A DNA stretch of 18,059 nt from Bacillota bacterium (lineage in GTDB: Bacteria > Bacillota_I > Bacilli_A > Erysipelotrichales > Erysipelotrichaceae): the NCBI GenBank assembly GCA_023388535.1, contig JAEWFZ010000013.1, positions 1 to 18,059 on the forward strand. The letters run 5' to 3'. Every line of letters begins with the position of its first letter. Position 1 is the stretch's first letter. The translations under genes and the position numbers were made by a program. Shown here piece by piece: positions 1 through 7,884 of the stretch. Below the pieces are notes generated by a model. It made no database searches. It saw only the letters and a program-made list of their open reading frames with translations, and had not been told where the DNA came from.

Positions 1-1
1 T

Positions 2-106
2 GAATATTTATCAAATTATTATGTGTACCATAGAATTCACACAAAATTCAACATGACACCAAAACAATACGAACAACATTGCTTGTTGTCGCTTAACCCT
101 GTGTAA
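2..106 (+). CDS. IS3-family-like transposase, C-terminal end (partial)
   Basis: An open frame entering from the left edge encodes 34 residues and stops with TAA at 104-106. The stretch YLSNYYVYHRIHTKFN followed by MTPKQYEQ has the pattern that closes the DDE integrase domain of IS3-family OrfB transposases (tyrosine-rich segment, then R-x-H, then TP-x-x-Y). The catalytic DDE residues would lie upstream and are not visible, so I cannot say whether the element is intact. No terminal inverted repeat could be fixed downstream. It is the only mobile-element trace in the window and marks the left border of the chromosomal gene block. Confidence 0.62.
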   Translation, partial: EYLSNYYVYHRIHTKFNMTPKQYEQHCLLSLNPV

Positions 107-305
107 AAAATAGTGTTGCAGTTTCCAATAAATGGATTATAGAAGCAATATTATTTAACTTGTGTTACCATCTAAATGAATTGTTTAGTAGAATAAAAAA
201 GTTCAATCTCTAATCAATAAGCTAAAACGACCGTCTAGATTAGTTGAATGACTTTTTAAAACAATATAAGGAAAGGACTATCCTTGGATAGATAAGTAAT
301 ATGAT
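107..305. other. Gene-free stretch between transposase tail and first peptidase gene
   Basis: About 200 bp of AT-rich sequence without a supported gene. It must hold the right end of the insertion sequence and the promoter of the peptidase operon. A possible weak promoter is TTGAAT at 244-249 with TATAAG at 265-270, but the spacing is only 15. A strong Shine-Dalgarno-like run, AAGGAAAGGA, sits at 268-277, too far (28 bp) from the start at 306 to serve it directly. Confidence 0.5.
196..257. repeat. Imperfect inverted repeat with 22-nt loop
   Basis: Three arm segments pair in order: AAAAAG (196-201) with CTTTTT (252-257), TTCAA (202-206) with TTGAA (244-248), and CTAATC (210-215) with GATTAG (238-243). 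A 3-nt bulge lies on each side and the loop is 216-237. It could be a hairpin in a leader or terminator, or part of a mobile-element end. No protein gene overlaps it. Confidence 0.5.
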
Positions 306-1556
306 ATGAATGTAGCAGTTTATGATACACCTTTTAAAACCTATATTTATTCCGATAATAAATTTAAAGAAGTAGTTTATTCTTTACAATTTCTTTTACG
401 CTTAGAAGCTAATACGACTACACTAGCTAACTTATTAATAGCTATGATGCGCGATCGAAGTCAGAAGTATCCAACCAAATCGGAAATGATTCGGGTCCGC
501 GATATGCTGTATGGCGCTCGCTTACAATCTCAGGTTCGTCGCTTTGGGGAATCGGTATTGATCCAATTTAATATCACTACCATTGCGGCGGAATTTGTCG
601 AAGAACCAATTGCCGAGGAAGCGATTGAGTTTTTAGCCGAAATCTTATATCATCCTTTGATTAATCAAGAAACGTTTGCGGAAGCTAAAAATCGTCTAAC
701 GTCTCGTTTAAATCGAATCCTCGAACAACCAATGCGATTAGCGATTGATCAAGGCTTTAAGTATTTCGGCGAAGGTACACCCGTCGCCTACAGTTCTCAA
801 GGTGACCTTGAACAAATCGATCAGATCACGTTAGAGGACATCTTGAAATTTCATCAACAACTACTGGCTAGTCCAGTATTTAGCATTGTGGTGGGAGCCA
901 ATGAGGCAAAGACAACCAACAAAGCCTTCAAAAAATACTTTAAGCAACAACCAGAAATTAATTTAGATAAAGTGTTTTATCATATGCGACCAGCGAGTCC
1001 ACGAGTCCTTAAAATTGAAAAGCAGGTAAATCAAGCGAACCTGGTTAAGTTTTACAGCACCGGTATTGATGTTAATGAAAAAGATTTTACTAGCCTACAT
1101 ATGCTCAGTATTATCTTAGGACAATTGCCAACTTCACTACTATTTCAGGAAGTCCGTGAGAAAAACTCCTTGACTTACTCGATATCCTCCAGTTTACAAT
1201 CATATGACGGTATGATGATGATTAATACTAGCTTGGATTCTAAAGATATTGATGCAGCGAATCAACTCATCGATCAACAATTAGAACGTATAAAACAGGG
1301 TGATTTCGATCAAAACTTACTCGATGGGGCGATGAAGATGTTAGAGTCCTCCTTTGCTTCGATCGAAGATGATATTTACTCGATCCAAAACTTTATTCGC
1401 ACTCAAATTTTTACCCAATCCAATTTCGATATAGAAACTCATGCCCAAAAATATCATCAAGTAACGTTGCCCATGATTCAAACCGTAGCTAAACAAATCC
1501 ATTATCTTGGTGAAATTCAACTTGTTGAAAGGAGCGTTAACGATGAAAACCTTTAA
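306..1556 (+). CDS. ymfF: M16-family peptidase-like protein, non-catalytic partner (YmfF-like)
   Basis: A 416-aa protein resembling the YmfF/EF-P5012 branch of M16 peptidases. The N-terminal half lacks the zinc motif HxxEH. In its place are a KYPT segment (residues 54-57) and RDMLYGARL (65-73), as is usual for the inactive partner. The C-terminal half carries the conserved R...Y pair (about R284 and Y291 in QEVREKNSLTYSIS), which in two-subunit M16 enzymes comes from the non-zinc subunit and helps bind substrate. No signal peptide or membrane segment is seen. The start is forced: an in-frame stop lies at 297-299. Its ribosome-binding site is weak. The gene overlaps the next one by 14 bp, suggesting a co-translated heterodimer. 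The substrate is unknown. Confidence 0.85.
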   Translation: MNVAVYDTPFKTYIYSDNKFKEVVYSLQFLLRLEANTTTLANLLIAMMRDRSQKYPTKSEMIRVRDMLYGARLQSQVRRFGESVLIQFNITTIAAEFVEEPIAEEAIEFLAEILYHPLINQETFAEAKNRLTSRLNRILEQPMRLAIDQGFKYFGEGTPVAYSSQGDLEQIDQITLEDILKFHQQLLASPVFSIVVGANEAKTTNKAFKKYFKQQPEINLDKVFYHMRPASPRVLKIEKQVNQANLVKFYSTGIDVNEKDFTSLHMLSIILGQLPTSLLFQEVREKNSLTYSISSSLQSYDGMMMINTSLDSKDIDAANQLIDQQLERIKQGDFDQNLLDGAMKMLESSFASIEDDIYSIQNFIRTQIFTQSNFDIETHAQKYHQVTLPMIQTVAKQIHYLGEIQLVERSVNDENL

Positions 1557-2790
1557 TGAAATACAAACCGTTAAAACTTTGGATAATGGCTTGACGGTAA
1601 TTGTTCAAACTAAAAGCAATTTTAAAACCACCTCAGCCTTATTGGGGACGTATTTTGGCGCTTTAACTTTAAAACAAAAAATAAACGACGAATTGATAAC
1701 CTATCCTGCGGGTATCGCTCATTTTCTCGAACATAAACTATTTGAACCTGAAGAAGAGGACGTCCTGGTAACCTTTACTAATATGGGCGCTAGCGCCAAT
1801 GCTTTTACCTCCTATCATGAAACCGTTTGTTATTTCTCAACGACTCAAGACTATCAATTTCCTTTAAAAACGCTATTGGATTTTGTTCAAAATTTCAATA
1901 GCGACGAAGAAAAAACAGAAAAAGAAAAAGGTATCATTTCACAAGAACTTTTAATGTATCAACAGATTCCCCAGTTTCAATTGTTCATGACCTTGTTTAG
2001 AGCGATGTATCATAATATCGCTTTAAATCAAGATATAGCAGGAAACTTAGATTCGGTTAAAGCCACGACGTTAGAGGATGTAATGACGGCTTACCGAGCC
2101 AATTATCATCCTTCTCAAATGGTTCTCTCAATCGTGACCGATAAAGATGCGGATGAAATTCTTGACTTTGTTACCCATCATCAAGCCCAAAAATCATTTA
2201 CTGAAAGGATGAAATTGGAAGAAGTAATTCTAGAAGAACCATTAGCCGTGGTCGATGATTTTGTAGAATTAGTAATGGATGTCAATGCGACGAAGGTGGC
2301 GGTAGGCTTCAAACAAAAGTTTGTTACCTTATCGGAAAAAGATATTTTCTATCAAGAACTTTATTTAAAATATTTAATGGATATTATCTTTAGTCCGAGA
2401 AATCCAAAATATCAAGAATGGATGGACCAAAAAATAATCAACGATAGTTTTAATTATCAGTATGAAATTGGCTTAGATTATGGCTATTTAGTTTTTGTCA
2501 ACGAAACCGAAGATCATCAAAGTTTTAAAGACTTTTTAGTAGATCAACTATCAAACATTACAATTACAACTGAAGATATAGAGCCTTTAAAACGCCGCTA
2601 TTATCGCGATGGTATCTCGGCATTAGAAGATGCGGATGATTTAATGGTTGGTAATTTTAGAGCCCATAAACAAGGCATCAATATCTTTGAACAAATCGAG
2701 GCGCTGATGAAAATAGAGTTAAGCGATATCCAAGACTTCGTCGACCAAATCTCGACCGATCATTTCAGCATGGTAAAAATAAAAGCTTAG
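1543..2790 (+). CDS. ymfH: Zinc-dependent M16-family peptidase, catalytic subunit (YmfH-like)
   Basis: A 415-aa inverzincin-type peptidase. The HxxEH motif is HFLEH at residues 60-64 (H60 and H64 zinc ligands, E63 catalytic base). EKEKGIISQE follows, with E128 and E135 spaced seven apart like the downstream glutamates of pitrilysin, E135 being the likely third ligand. The C-terminal half has SFNYQYEIGLDYG, typical of YmfH. ATG 1543 is preferred over an in-frame GTG at 1507 because GAAAGGAG (1527-1534) sits 8 bp before it. It is cytosolic by sequence, with no signal peptide. Together with the upstream gene it should form one proteolytic unit. In Bacillus relatives this pair lies near ymfI, rodZ and pgsA, which are absent here. 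Confidence 0.88.
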   Translation: MKTFNEIQTVKTLDNGLTVIVQTKSNFKTTSALLGTYFGALTLKQKINDELITYPAGIAHFLEHKLFEPEEEDVLVTFTNMGASANAFTSYHETVCYFSTTQDYQFPLKTLLDFVQNFNSDEEKTEKEKGIISQELLMYQQIPQFQLFMTLFRAMYHNIALNQDIAGNLDSVKATTLEDVMTAYRANYHPSQMVLSIVTDKDADEILDFVTHHQAQKSFTERMKLEEVILEEPLAVVDDFVELVMDVNATKVAVGFKQKFVTLSEKDIFYQELYLKYLMDIIFSPRNPKYQEWMDQKIINDSFNYQYEIGLDYGYLVFVNETEDHQSFKDFLVDQLSNITITTEDIEPLKRRYYRDGISALEDADDLMVGNFRAHKQGINIFEQIEALMKIELSDIQDFVDQISTDHFSMVKIKA

Positions 2791-2795
2791 GATTT

Positions 2796-2843
2796 ATGCG
2801 CATGAGCGATTATATAGAATTAGAGAAAGGTGACTATATATGA
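2796..2843 (+). CDS. 15-codon minicistron translationally coupled to ssb
   Basis: ATG at 2796 opens a frame encoding MRMSDYIELEKGDYI. It ends in TGA at 2841-2843, which overlaps the ssb start (ATGA, 2840-2843). It fills nearly all of the gap between the peptidase and ssb. It has no obvious Shine-Dalgarno of its own, and the ssb ribosome-binding site lies inside it. It could be a coupling leader, a remnant of a lost gene, or chance. No homologue is recognised. Confidence 0.25.
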   Translation: MRMSDYIELEKGDYI

Positions 2844-3151
2844 ACTCATTTATGCTGGTAGGAAAAGTCAAAGCCATCGGGGATGTTATGGAAACCTCGA
2901 TGGGCGCTAAAGTCTCAAACTTAATCGTCGATGTACAGCGTAATTTTAGAAATGCGGATTCGACGCTGGAGAGCGATGAATTTCAAGTAACGTTGTGGCA
3001 AGGGATGGCCGAATCGGTAGCTAAACATGCGAAACTGGGAGAAACCATAGCGATACGAGGTCGCTTAGCCGCAAATAACTATACCTCTAAAGATGGTAAA
3101 CTGATGTACGCTAGTACGATCATCGCGGAGAAACTTTCCTATCTCGACTAA
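2840..3151 (+). CDS. ssb: Short single-stranded DNA-binding protein
   Basis: A 103-aa protein made of essentially one OB fold. It opens with MNSFMLVGKV and has the pattern SNLIVDVQRNF, FQVTLWQGMAE (about 48-58), GETIAIRGRLAANNY and YASTIIAEKL typical of bacterial SSB. It ends at LSYLD, directly after the fold, so it lacks both the flexible linker and the acidic C-terminal tip that replicative SSB uses to recruit partners. The size matches accessory or competence SSBs such as Bacillus YwpH/SsbB more than the main SSB. The ribosome-binding site AGAAAGG lies just upstream, and a strong terminator follows. A second, full-length SSB elsewhere in the genome is expected. Confidence 0.85.
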   Translation: MNSFMLVGKVKAIGDVMETSMGAKVSNLIVDVQRNFRNADSTLESDEFQVTLWQGMAESVAKHAKLGETIAIRGRLAANNYTSKDGKLMYASTIIAEKLSYLD

Positions 3152-3153
3152 CT

Positions 3154-3174
3154 AGAGGCAACTGCCTCTTTTTT
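3154..3174 (+). terminator. Rho-independent terminator after ssb
   Basis: AGAGGCA (3154-3160) and TGCCTCT (3163-3169) are perfect inverted repeats that fold into a tight hairpin, followed by a run of T to 3174. It closes the peptidase-ssb unit 2 bp after the ssb stop. Confidence 0.88.
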
Positions 3175-3194
3175 ACTGCATAAACAGTAGGCTA

Positions 3195-3203
3195 TGCTAT
3201 AAT
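3195..3203 (+). promoter_or_regulatory. Extended -10 promoter for thyA operon
   Basis: TGCTATAAT at 3195-3203 is a perfect extended -10 element (TGn plus TATAAT). No good -35 is present at 17 bp (ACTGCA), and that position abuts the ssb terminator. The predicted transcript starts near 3210, only about 18 bp before the thyA start. This is the only strong promoter seen for the 7-kb run from thyA to deoC. Confidence 0.65.
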
Positions 3204-3227
3204 ATTACTTAAATAGTGAGGTGCAAA

Positions 3228-4094
3228 ATGAAACAATATCTAGACCTTTGTCAACATATTTTAGATCATGGAGAAAAACGAATCGATCGCACCGAAGTTG
3301 GTACTTTATCCGTCTTTGGTTATCAAATGAGATTTAATTTAGAGGAAGGTTTTCCATTACTAACGACTAAAAAGATGTATCATCGGGCTATTTTTGAAGA
3401 ACTCATTTGGTTTATTAGTGGTAATACCAATATTCAACCTTTAGTTCAAAAGAATGTGCGTATCTGGAACGAATGGCCTTATGAAAAATATAAAGCTTCT
3501 CCAGATTACCAAAACGAAAGCTTAGCCGAGTACGTTGAAAAAATAAAGAACGATGATGATTTTGCTAAAAAACACGGAGATTTAGGTCCAGTTTACGGCA
3601 AGCAATGGCGTGATTTTAATGGTGTCGATCAATTGGCTTATGTCATCGATCAAATAAAACATAATCCAAGAAGTCGAAGAATTATCCTTTCCGCTTGGCG
3701 TCCAGATCAAATCGATCAAATGGCCTTACCACCATGTCATTTACTGATGCAATTTTATGTATCAGCGGATAATAAGCTATCCTGTCAATTGTATCAGCGC
3801 AGTGCCGATGTCTTTTTAGGTGTACCCTTTAACATCGCTTCCTACGCGTTGTTGACTCATATGATAGCTGAGGTTTGTAATCTAAGGGTTGGTGAATTTG
3901 TCCATACCCTAGGGGATGCTCATATTTACTTGAATCATCTAGAACAAATCAAAGAACAATTACGTAACCAACCTTTACCGTTGGCTAAATTGGTCTTGAA
4001 CCCTCGCGAGTCGATCGATGATTTCGTCATGGAGGATATCGTCATTGAAAACTATCAATCGCATCAAAGAATTACTGGAGAGATTGCGGTATAA
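3228..4094 (+). CDS. thyA: Thymidylate synthase
   Basis: A 288-aa enzyme converting dUMP to dTMP with methylenetetrahydrofolate as one-carbon donor and reductant. Visible signatures are DRTEVGT near the N-terminus (R21 for phosphate binding), the catalytic cysteine C170 in ALPPCH, QRSADVFLGVPFNIASYALL (190-209), and HTLGDAHIYLNH (226-237). It is longer than the 264-aa Escherichia coli enzyme because of an insertion around residues 85-118, similar in position to the longer insert of Lactobacillus ThyA. ATG 3228 is chosen over GTG 3216 because GTGAGGTG (3216-3223) is its ribosome-binding site. It touches folA at the stop/start, which links dihydrofolate production to its recycling. Confidence 0.97.
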   Translation: MKQYLDLCQHILDHGEKRIDRTEVGTLSVFGYQMRFNLEEGFPLLTTKKMYHRAIFEELIWFISGNTNIQPLVQKNVRIWNEWPYEKYKASPDYQNESLAEYVEKIKNDDDFAKKHGDLGPVYGKQWRDFNGVDQLAYVIDQIKHNPRSRRIILSAWRPDQIDQMALPPCHLLMQFYVSADNKLSCQLYQRSADVFLGVPFNIASYALLTHMIAEVCNLRVGEFVHTLGDAHIYLNHLEQIKEQLRNQPLPLAKLVLNPRESIDDFVMEDIVIENYQSHQRITGEIAV

Positions 4095-4567
4095 TGCTGA
4101 CTATTATTGTTGCTATGGATGCCAATGGCTTAATTGGAAGCCATGGGGTGATGCCTTGGTCGATTAAGGAAGATTTGCAGTTTTTTAAAGAAACTACTTT
4201 ACATAAAAAACTACTGGTTGGCCATACCACCTTAAAAAAATTACCGAAACTAAGCGATCGCTTTATTTATGGTGTTTCCTCCAAACCGATACCGAATTAT
4301 CAACAGAAAGAAGTCTGCTGGGTCAGCGATCCAATTGCTTTTATGAAACAAAACCAAAAGATTGAGGAAGAAATTTTTGTGGCTGGTGGTTCTAAAATAT
4401 ACGAACTTTCATTGCCTTATATTGACCGCTTATTAATAACTCGAATTCAAGAAAGCTATCAGGGAGATACCTATTTTCCAGAAGTGGATTTCAATCAATT
4501 TGAGTTAGTTAAAACCATTAAACTTAGTGATCGAGCTACGGTATACGATTATAGAAAGAAGGACTAA
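4094..4567 (+). CDS. folA: Dihydrofolate reductase
   Basis: A 157-aa enzyme reducing the dihydrofolate made by ThyA to tetrahydrofolate with NADPH. The fold is clear: IIVAMDANGLIG at the N-terminus, MPW (20-22), the catalytic acid D27 in KEDLQFF, IFVAGGSKIYELSLPYIDRL (94-113), and GDTYFPE (124-130). Oddities lie in the cofactor region: the usual MGRxTxES reads VGHTTLKK (42-49), with H44 replacing the arginine that contacts the NADPH 2'-phosphate, and the following loop is one residue shorter than in Escherichia coli. R56 probably fills the role of the folate-binding arginine. The start shares one base with the thyA stop (TAATG). Confidence 0.93.
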   Translation: MLTIIVAMDANGLIGSHGVMPWSIKEDLQFFKETTLHKKLLVGHTTLKKLPKLSDRFIYGVSSKPIPNYQQKEVCWVSDPIAFMKQNQKIEEEIFVAGGSKIYELSLPYIDRLLITRIQESYQGDTYFPEVDFNQFELVKTIKLSDRATVYDYRKKD

Positions 4568-4568
4568 T

Positions 4569-5870
4569 ATGCATATTGTTGACATTATCGCCAAAAAAAG
4601 AGATCAAAAAGAATTAACAAAAGCAGAAATTGATTTTTTCATTGAAGGCTTAACTTCAGAGACCATTACCAATTATCAAGCCTCAGCTTTACTGATGGCT
4701 ATATACTTAAATGGCATGAACGCTAAGGAAACAGCTTATTTAACCGATGCGATGCTGCATTCCGGGAAAGTCTTTGATTTGTCCGAAGTCGGAAAACTAT
4801 GTGTCGATAAACACAGCACCGGTGGCGTCGGCGATAAGACCAGTATTGTCTTAACTCCGTTAGTCGCCGCCTGCGATGTGGTAATAGCTAAAATGAGCGG
4901 TCGTGGTTTAGGCCATACCGGTGGAACCTTGGATAAATTAGAATCGATAGAAGGCTTTGAAATTGAACAAACTGAAGACCAGTTTATTCATCAACTTCAA
5001 GAAATTGGCTGTGCCTTAATTGGTCAAACCAATGATTTAGTTAAAGCCGATCGTATCTTATATAGTTTGCGCGATGTCACGGCTACGGTGGATTCGATCC
5101 CATTGATTGCTTCCTCAATTATGTCTAAAAAATTAGCCGCTGGTTCGGATGTCATTTTATTAGATGTTAAATGTGGCGATGGTGCTTTTATGAAAGATAT
5201 TGATGATGCTTCACAACTGGCACAAACGATGATTGATATTGGTTCCCATTTAGGTAAAGACGTACGCGCAATGATTTCCGATATGGATCAACCTTTAGGA
5301 CGTTCGATTGGAAATGCGTTAGAAGTAAAGGAAGCGATCGATACTTTACGTAACCAGGGCGACGAAGATTTTACCGAGTTATGCGTAGTAGCGGCTTCAA
5401 TTTTATTAACGCAAGCGAAAAAGACTAAGAACTATGAAGAAGGCTATCAACTCGCCAAAGAAACGTTAGAATCCGGTAAAGCCTATCAGAAAGCGCTAGA
5501 ATGGATCGCTTATCAAAAGGGTAATATCGAACAAATTGAAAACTTAGATTTATTACCTAAGTCTACCTATACCTATTCAATACAGTCTGAAAAAGCCGGT
5601 TATATTAAAAAAATACATACTCAAGAACTTGGTGTTTTAAGCATGTATCTTGGTGGGGGGCGTCAAAAAGTTGAAGATCAAATCGACCATAGCGTCGGTA
5701 TTATCATTGAGGCCAAAGTATCCGAATACGTCAATGTCGGCGATGTTTTATGTACCATCCATCATAATCATGAATTAGACGATGAACTAAAAGCGATGGC
5801 CATAGATAGTTTTGAGATTAGCGATCACGTTATTACCAAGCCTGAATTAATACTAAAGGTAATTGATTAA
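4569..5870 (+). CDS. pdp: Pyrimidine-nucleoside phosphorylase
   Basis: A 433-aa enzyme that reversibly splits uridine, deoxyuridine or thymidine with phosphate into base and (deoxy)ribose 1-phosphate. The family signature is visible as DKHSTGGVGDKTS (80-92), the phosphate-binding loop, and MSGRGLGHTGGTLDKLESI (109-127). The length matches Bacillus Pdp. ATG 4569 is preferred over a TTG at 4527 because the latter lies inside folA and GAAGGA sits 5 bp before the ATG. The product deoxyribose 1-phosphate becomes a DeoC substrate after mutase action. deoC is in the same run, but no deoB or cdd is seen. Thymidine phosphorylase (DeoA) is the alternative name; the two are hard to separate by eye. Confidence 0.94.
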   Translation: MHIVDIIAKKRDQKELTKAEIDFFIEGLTSETITNYQASALLMAIYLNGMNAKETAYLTDAMLHSGKVFDLSEVGKLCVDKHSTGGVGDKTSIVLTPLVAACDVVIAKMSGRGLGHTGGTLDKLESIEGFEIEQTEDQFIHQLQEIGCALIGQTNDLVKADRILYSLRDVTATVDSIPLIASSIMSKKLAAGSDVILLDVKCGDGAFMKDIDDASQLAQTMIDIGSHLGKDVRAMISDMDQPLGRSIGNALEVKEAIDTLRNQGDEDFTELCVVAASILLTQAKKTKNYEEGYQLAKETLESGKAYQKALEWIAYQKGNIEQIENLDLLPKSTYTYSIQSEKAGYIKKIHTQELGVLSMYLGGGRQKVEDQIDHSVGIIIEAKVSEYVNVGDVLCTIHHNHELDDELKAMAIDSFEISDHVITKPELILKVID

Positions 5871-6586
5871 TGGGTTTTAAAATCTTAATTGATCAGTTTG
5901 AAGGGCCCTTGGATTTAATGTTACATTTAATCCGAGAACATAAACTCGATTTAATGGACTTAAATATCTCTGAGCTGACCGATCAATACATCTTGTATAT
6001 TGAAGCGATGAAACAACAAAAATTGGAAATCGCTGCGGAATATCTAAGCGAGCTCGCTGGTTTAGTCGAAATCAAAAGCAAGCGTTTATTACCACGCCAA
6101 GAAGAAGCTGAAATTGAAGAAGAAGGGTATCAAAAATCACTCGTTCAAAGGCTATTGGAGTATCAGCAATTCAAGGATGTGGCGCTGCATTTGAATGAAC
6201 GCTTTATCGAACGCTATCAGCAATTCAATATACCGAGCAATACCCAGTATATTGAACAATTGCATGATCATACGGTCGTCTATGATCATGATATTTATGA
6301 TTTAATTAAAGCCATGAGTCGGGTGATGTTGCGTTTTCAGAAAACATCGTTTCAAGAAGTTTCCTTTTCGCGCATTGAATTGAGCGTCGATGATCGCATT
6401 GATCAAGTGCGTCTATTTTTAAGAAATACGCCTCATTCCTTCACTTTGACTCAATTATTTGAACAAAATAATAACCAACATTTCCAAATAGTAACCTTTT
6501 TGGCAATATTGGATATGATACGAATGAACGAAATAATCTTTAGTATCCGTGAGGATGATGATGAAATTATCTTGAAAGGAGTATAA
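5870..6586 (+). CDS. scpA: Segregation and condensation protein A (kleisin)
   Basis: A 238-aa kleisin subunit that bridges SMC heads in the bacterial condensin. The N-terminus holds the family hallmark FEGPLDLMLHLI (10-21), then SELTDQYILYI and EYLSELAGLVEIKSKRLLP (about 57-75), the helices that contact the SMC neck. A C-terminal winged-helix segment (about 185-238, TLTQLFEQ...EIIFSIREDDDEI) would bind the SMC cap. The middle is glutamate-rich. The ATG shares one base with the pdp stop. Its partner scpB follows after one base; smc itself is not in the window. Confidence 0.95.
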   Translation: MGFKILIDQFEGPLDLMLHLIREHKLDLMDLNISELTDQYILYIEAMKQQKLEIAAEYLSELAGLVEIKSKRLLPRQEEAEIEEEGYQKSLVQRLLEYQQFKDVALHLNERFIERYQQFNIPSNTQYIEQLHDHTVVYDHDIYDLIKAMSRVMLRFQKTSFQEVSFSRIELSVDDRIDQVRLFLRNTPHSFTLTQLFEQNNNQHFQIVTFLAILDMIRMNEIIFSIREDDDEIILKGV

Positions 6587-6587
6587 G

Positions 6588-7124
6588 ATGCAAAGAATGG
6601 TTGATATTGTAGAAGGGCTCTTACATCTCAGTGGGGATGAAGGCATGACCATCCAACAGCTGATGTCGGTTACTGAATTTGATTTGGTCGATATCAAAAT
6701 TAGTCTCGATAAATTAAAAGAAAAATACAATGAAGAGTCGCCCTTAATCTTAGTTGATTATGGGGAACGCTATCATTTTATTACCAACGAATACTTGTTT
6801 GAGTATGCTTTAAAGCTACTTAATTTAAATAAAGTCCGGCAACTCTCACAATCGGCCCTTGAGACCTTGGCCATCATTGCTTTCAAGCAACCAATTACGA
6901 GAATTGAAATCGAAGAAATTCGCGGAATCTCTTCGGATTTAATGCTACGTAAATTAATGGCTCAGGATTTAATCGAAGAAGCGGGACGTTTGGATACGCC
7001 GGGACGACCGATACTTTATCGGGTGACCCATGTCTTTTTAGACCTATTTAAATTAGTTTCTTTAGAAGAATTACCGCAATTAGAAAAATTAAGTCCCCAA
7101 CAAGAACAGGAGTTTTTCCAATGA
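6588..7124 (+). CDS. scpB: Segregation and condensation protein B
   Basis: A 178-aa protein with two winged-helix domains that dimerises on ScpA in the SMC-ScpAB complex. The second domain carries the diagnostic stretch LSQSALETLAIIAFKQPITR followed by IEIEEIRG (about 86-113), then GRPILYRVTHVFLDLF (149-164). The ribosome-binding site AAAGGAG lies just before the ATG and inside the end of scpA. The stop overlaps the next start (ATGA), so scpA, scpB and rluB form a translationally coupled trio, a common order in Bacillota. Confidence 0.95.
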   Translation: MQRMVDIVEGLLHLSGDEGMTIQQLMSVTEFDLVDIKISLDKLKEKYNEESPLILVDYGERYHFITNEYLFEYALKLLNLNKVRQLSQSALETLAIIAFKQPITRIEIEEIRGISSDLMLRKLMAQDLIEEAGRLDTPGRPILYRVTHVFLDLFKLVSLEELPQLEKLSPQQEQEFFQ

Positions 7125-7846
7125 CCATGCGCTTACAGAAACGAATTGCTCAAGCTGGAATTGCTTCAAGACGAAAAGCCGAAGCCTTAATCAAAGCTGG
7201 AAATGTTAAAGTCAATGGGGAAGTTGTCACTGAAATGGGGGTATTGGTTGATTATCATGATCTCATCGAAGTTAATGGACAAGTCATTGAAAAAGAAAAT
7301 TTAAAATATTACTTGTTAAATAAACCTTCTCAAATCATAAGTTCTGCCAACGATGAATTAGGTAGAACCACGGTCGTAGATTTAATTGACGATAAAGAGC
7401 ATCGCATTTATCCGGTGGGACGTCTCGATTATTATTCGACCGGTTTAATTATTCTAACTAACGATGGCGAGTTTGCTAATTTATTGATCCATCCTAGCTC
7501 ACAAATCAGCAAGGAATATCATGTTCGCGTCGAAGGCATCTTGACTCAGGAGGCGATTACGCAAGTTCGCCAAGGGCTTAGTACGGAGGAAGAAGATTAT
7601 CTCCCTGCCAAAATATTTAATGTAGAACCAATTCATAAACGTAATTATACTCATTTTGATATTGAACTGATCGAAGGAAAGAATCGTCAAATCCGTAAAA
7701 TGTTTAAATTCTTAGGATTTGAGGTTCAAAAACTGCATCGACAAAGGATTGGTCCAATAACCTTAGACAAGTTACAACCAGGCCAATTTAGAATCTTAAA
7801 ACCTTACGAAATAAAACAATTAGAAAGAGCCGCAAAACCTCGCTAA
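7121..7846 (+). CDS. rluB: rRNA pseudouridine synthase, RsuA/RluB family
   Basis: A 241-aa enzyme that isomerises a uridine in ribosomal RNA. An N-terminal S4 RNA-binding domain (MRLQKRIAQAGIASRRKAE, residues 3-21, through VKVNG) is followed by the catalytic domain with GRLDYYSTGLIILTNDG (100-116), where D103 is the catalytic aspartate. The C-terminal EGKNRQIRKMF (185-195) is also conserved. The start at 7121 overlaps the scpB stop. ATG 7127 is an equally plausible start, with AGGAG at 7108-7112 upstream. The target (large-subunit, as RluB, or small-subunit, as RsuA) cannot be told from sequence; the scpAB neighbourhood favours RluB. Confidence 0.93.
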   Translation: MTMRLQKRIAQAGIASRRKAEALIKAGNVKVNGEVVTEMGVLVDYHDLIEVNGQVIEKENLKYYLLNKPSQIISSANDELGRTTVVDLIDDKEHRIYPVGRLDYYSTGLIILTNDGEFANLLIHPSSQISKEYHVRVEGILTQEAITQVRQGLSTEEEDYLPAKIFNVEPIHKRNYTHFDIELIEGKNRQIRKMFKFLGFEVQKLHRQRIGPITLDKLQPGQFRILKPYEIKQLERAAKPR

Positions 7847-7884
7847 GACGATTGCTCTTAGTAGGTCTCAAAGGATAATCAAAC

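Noticed and set aside
7843..7862. CTAAGA ... TCTTAG hairpin after rluB as a terminator
   Set aside because: The 6-bp stem overlaps the rluB stop and has no T tract after it; the genes continue closely.
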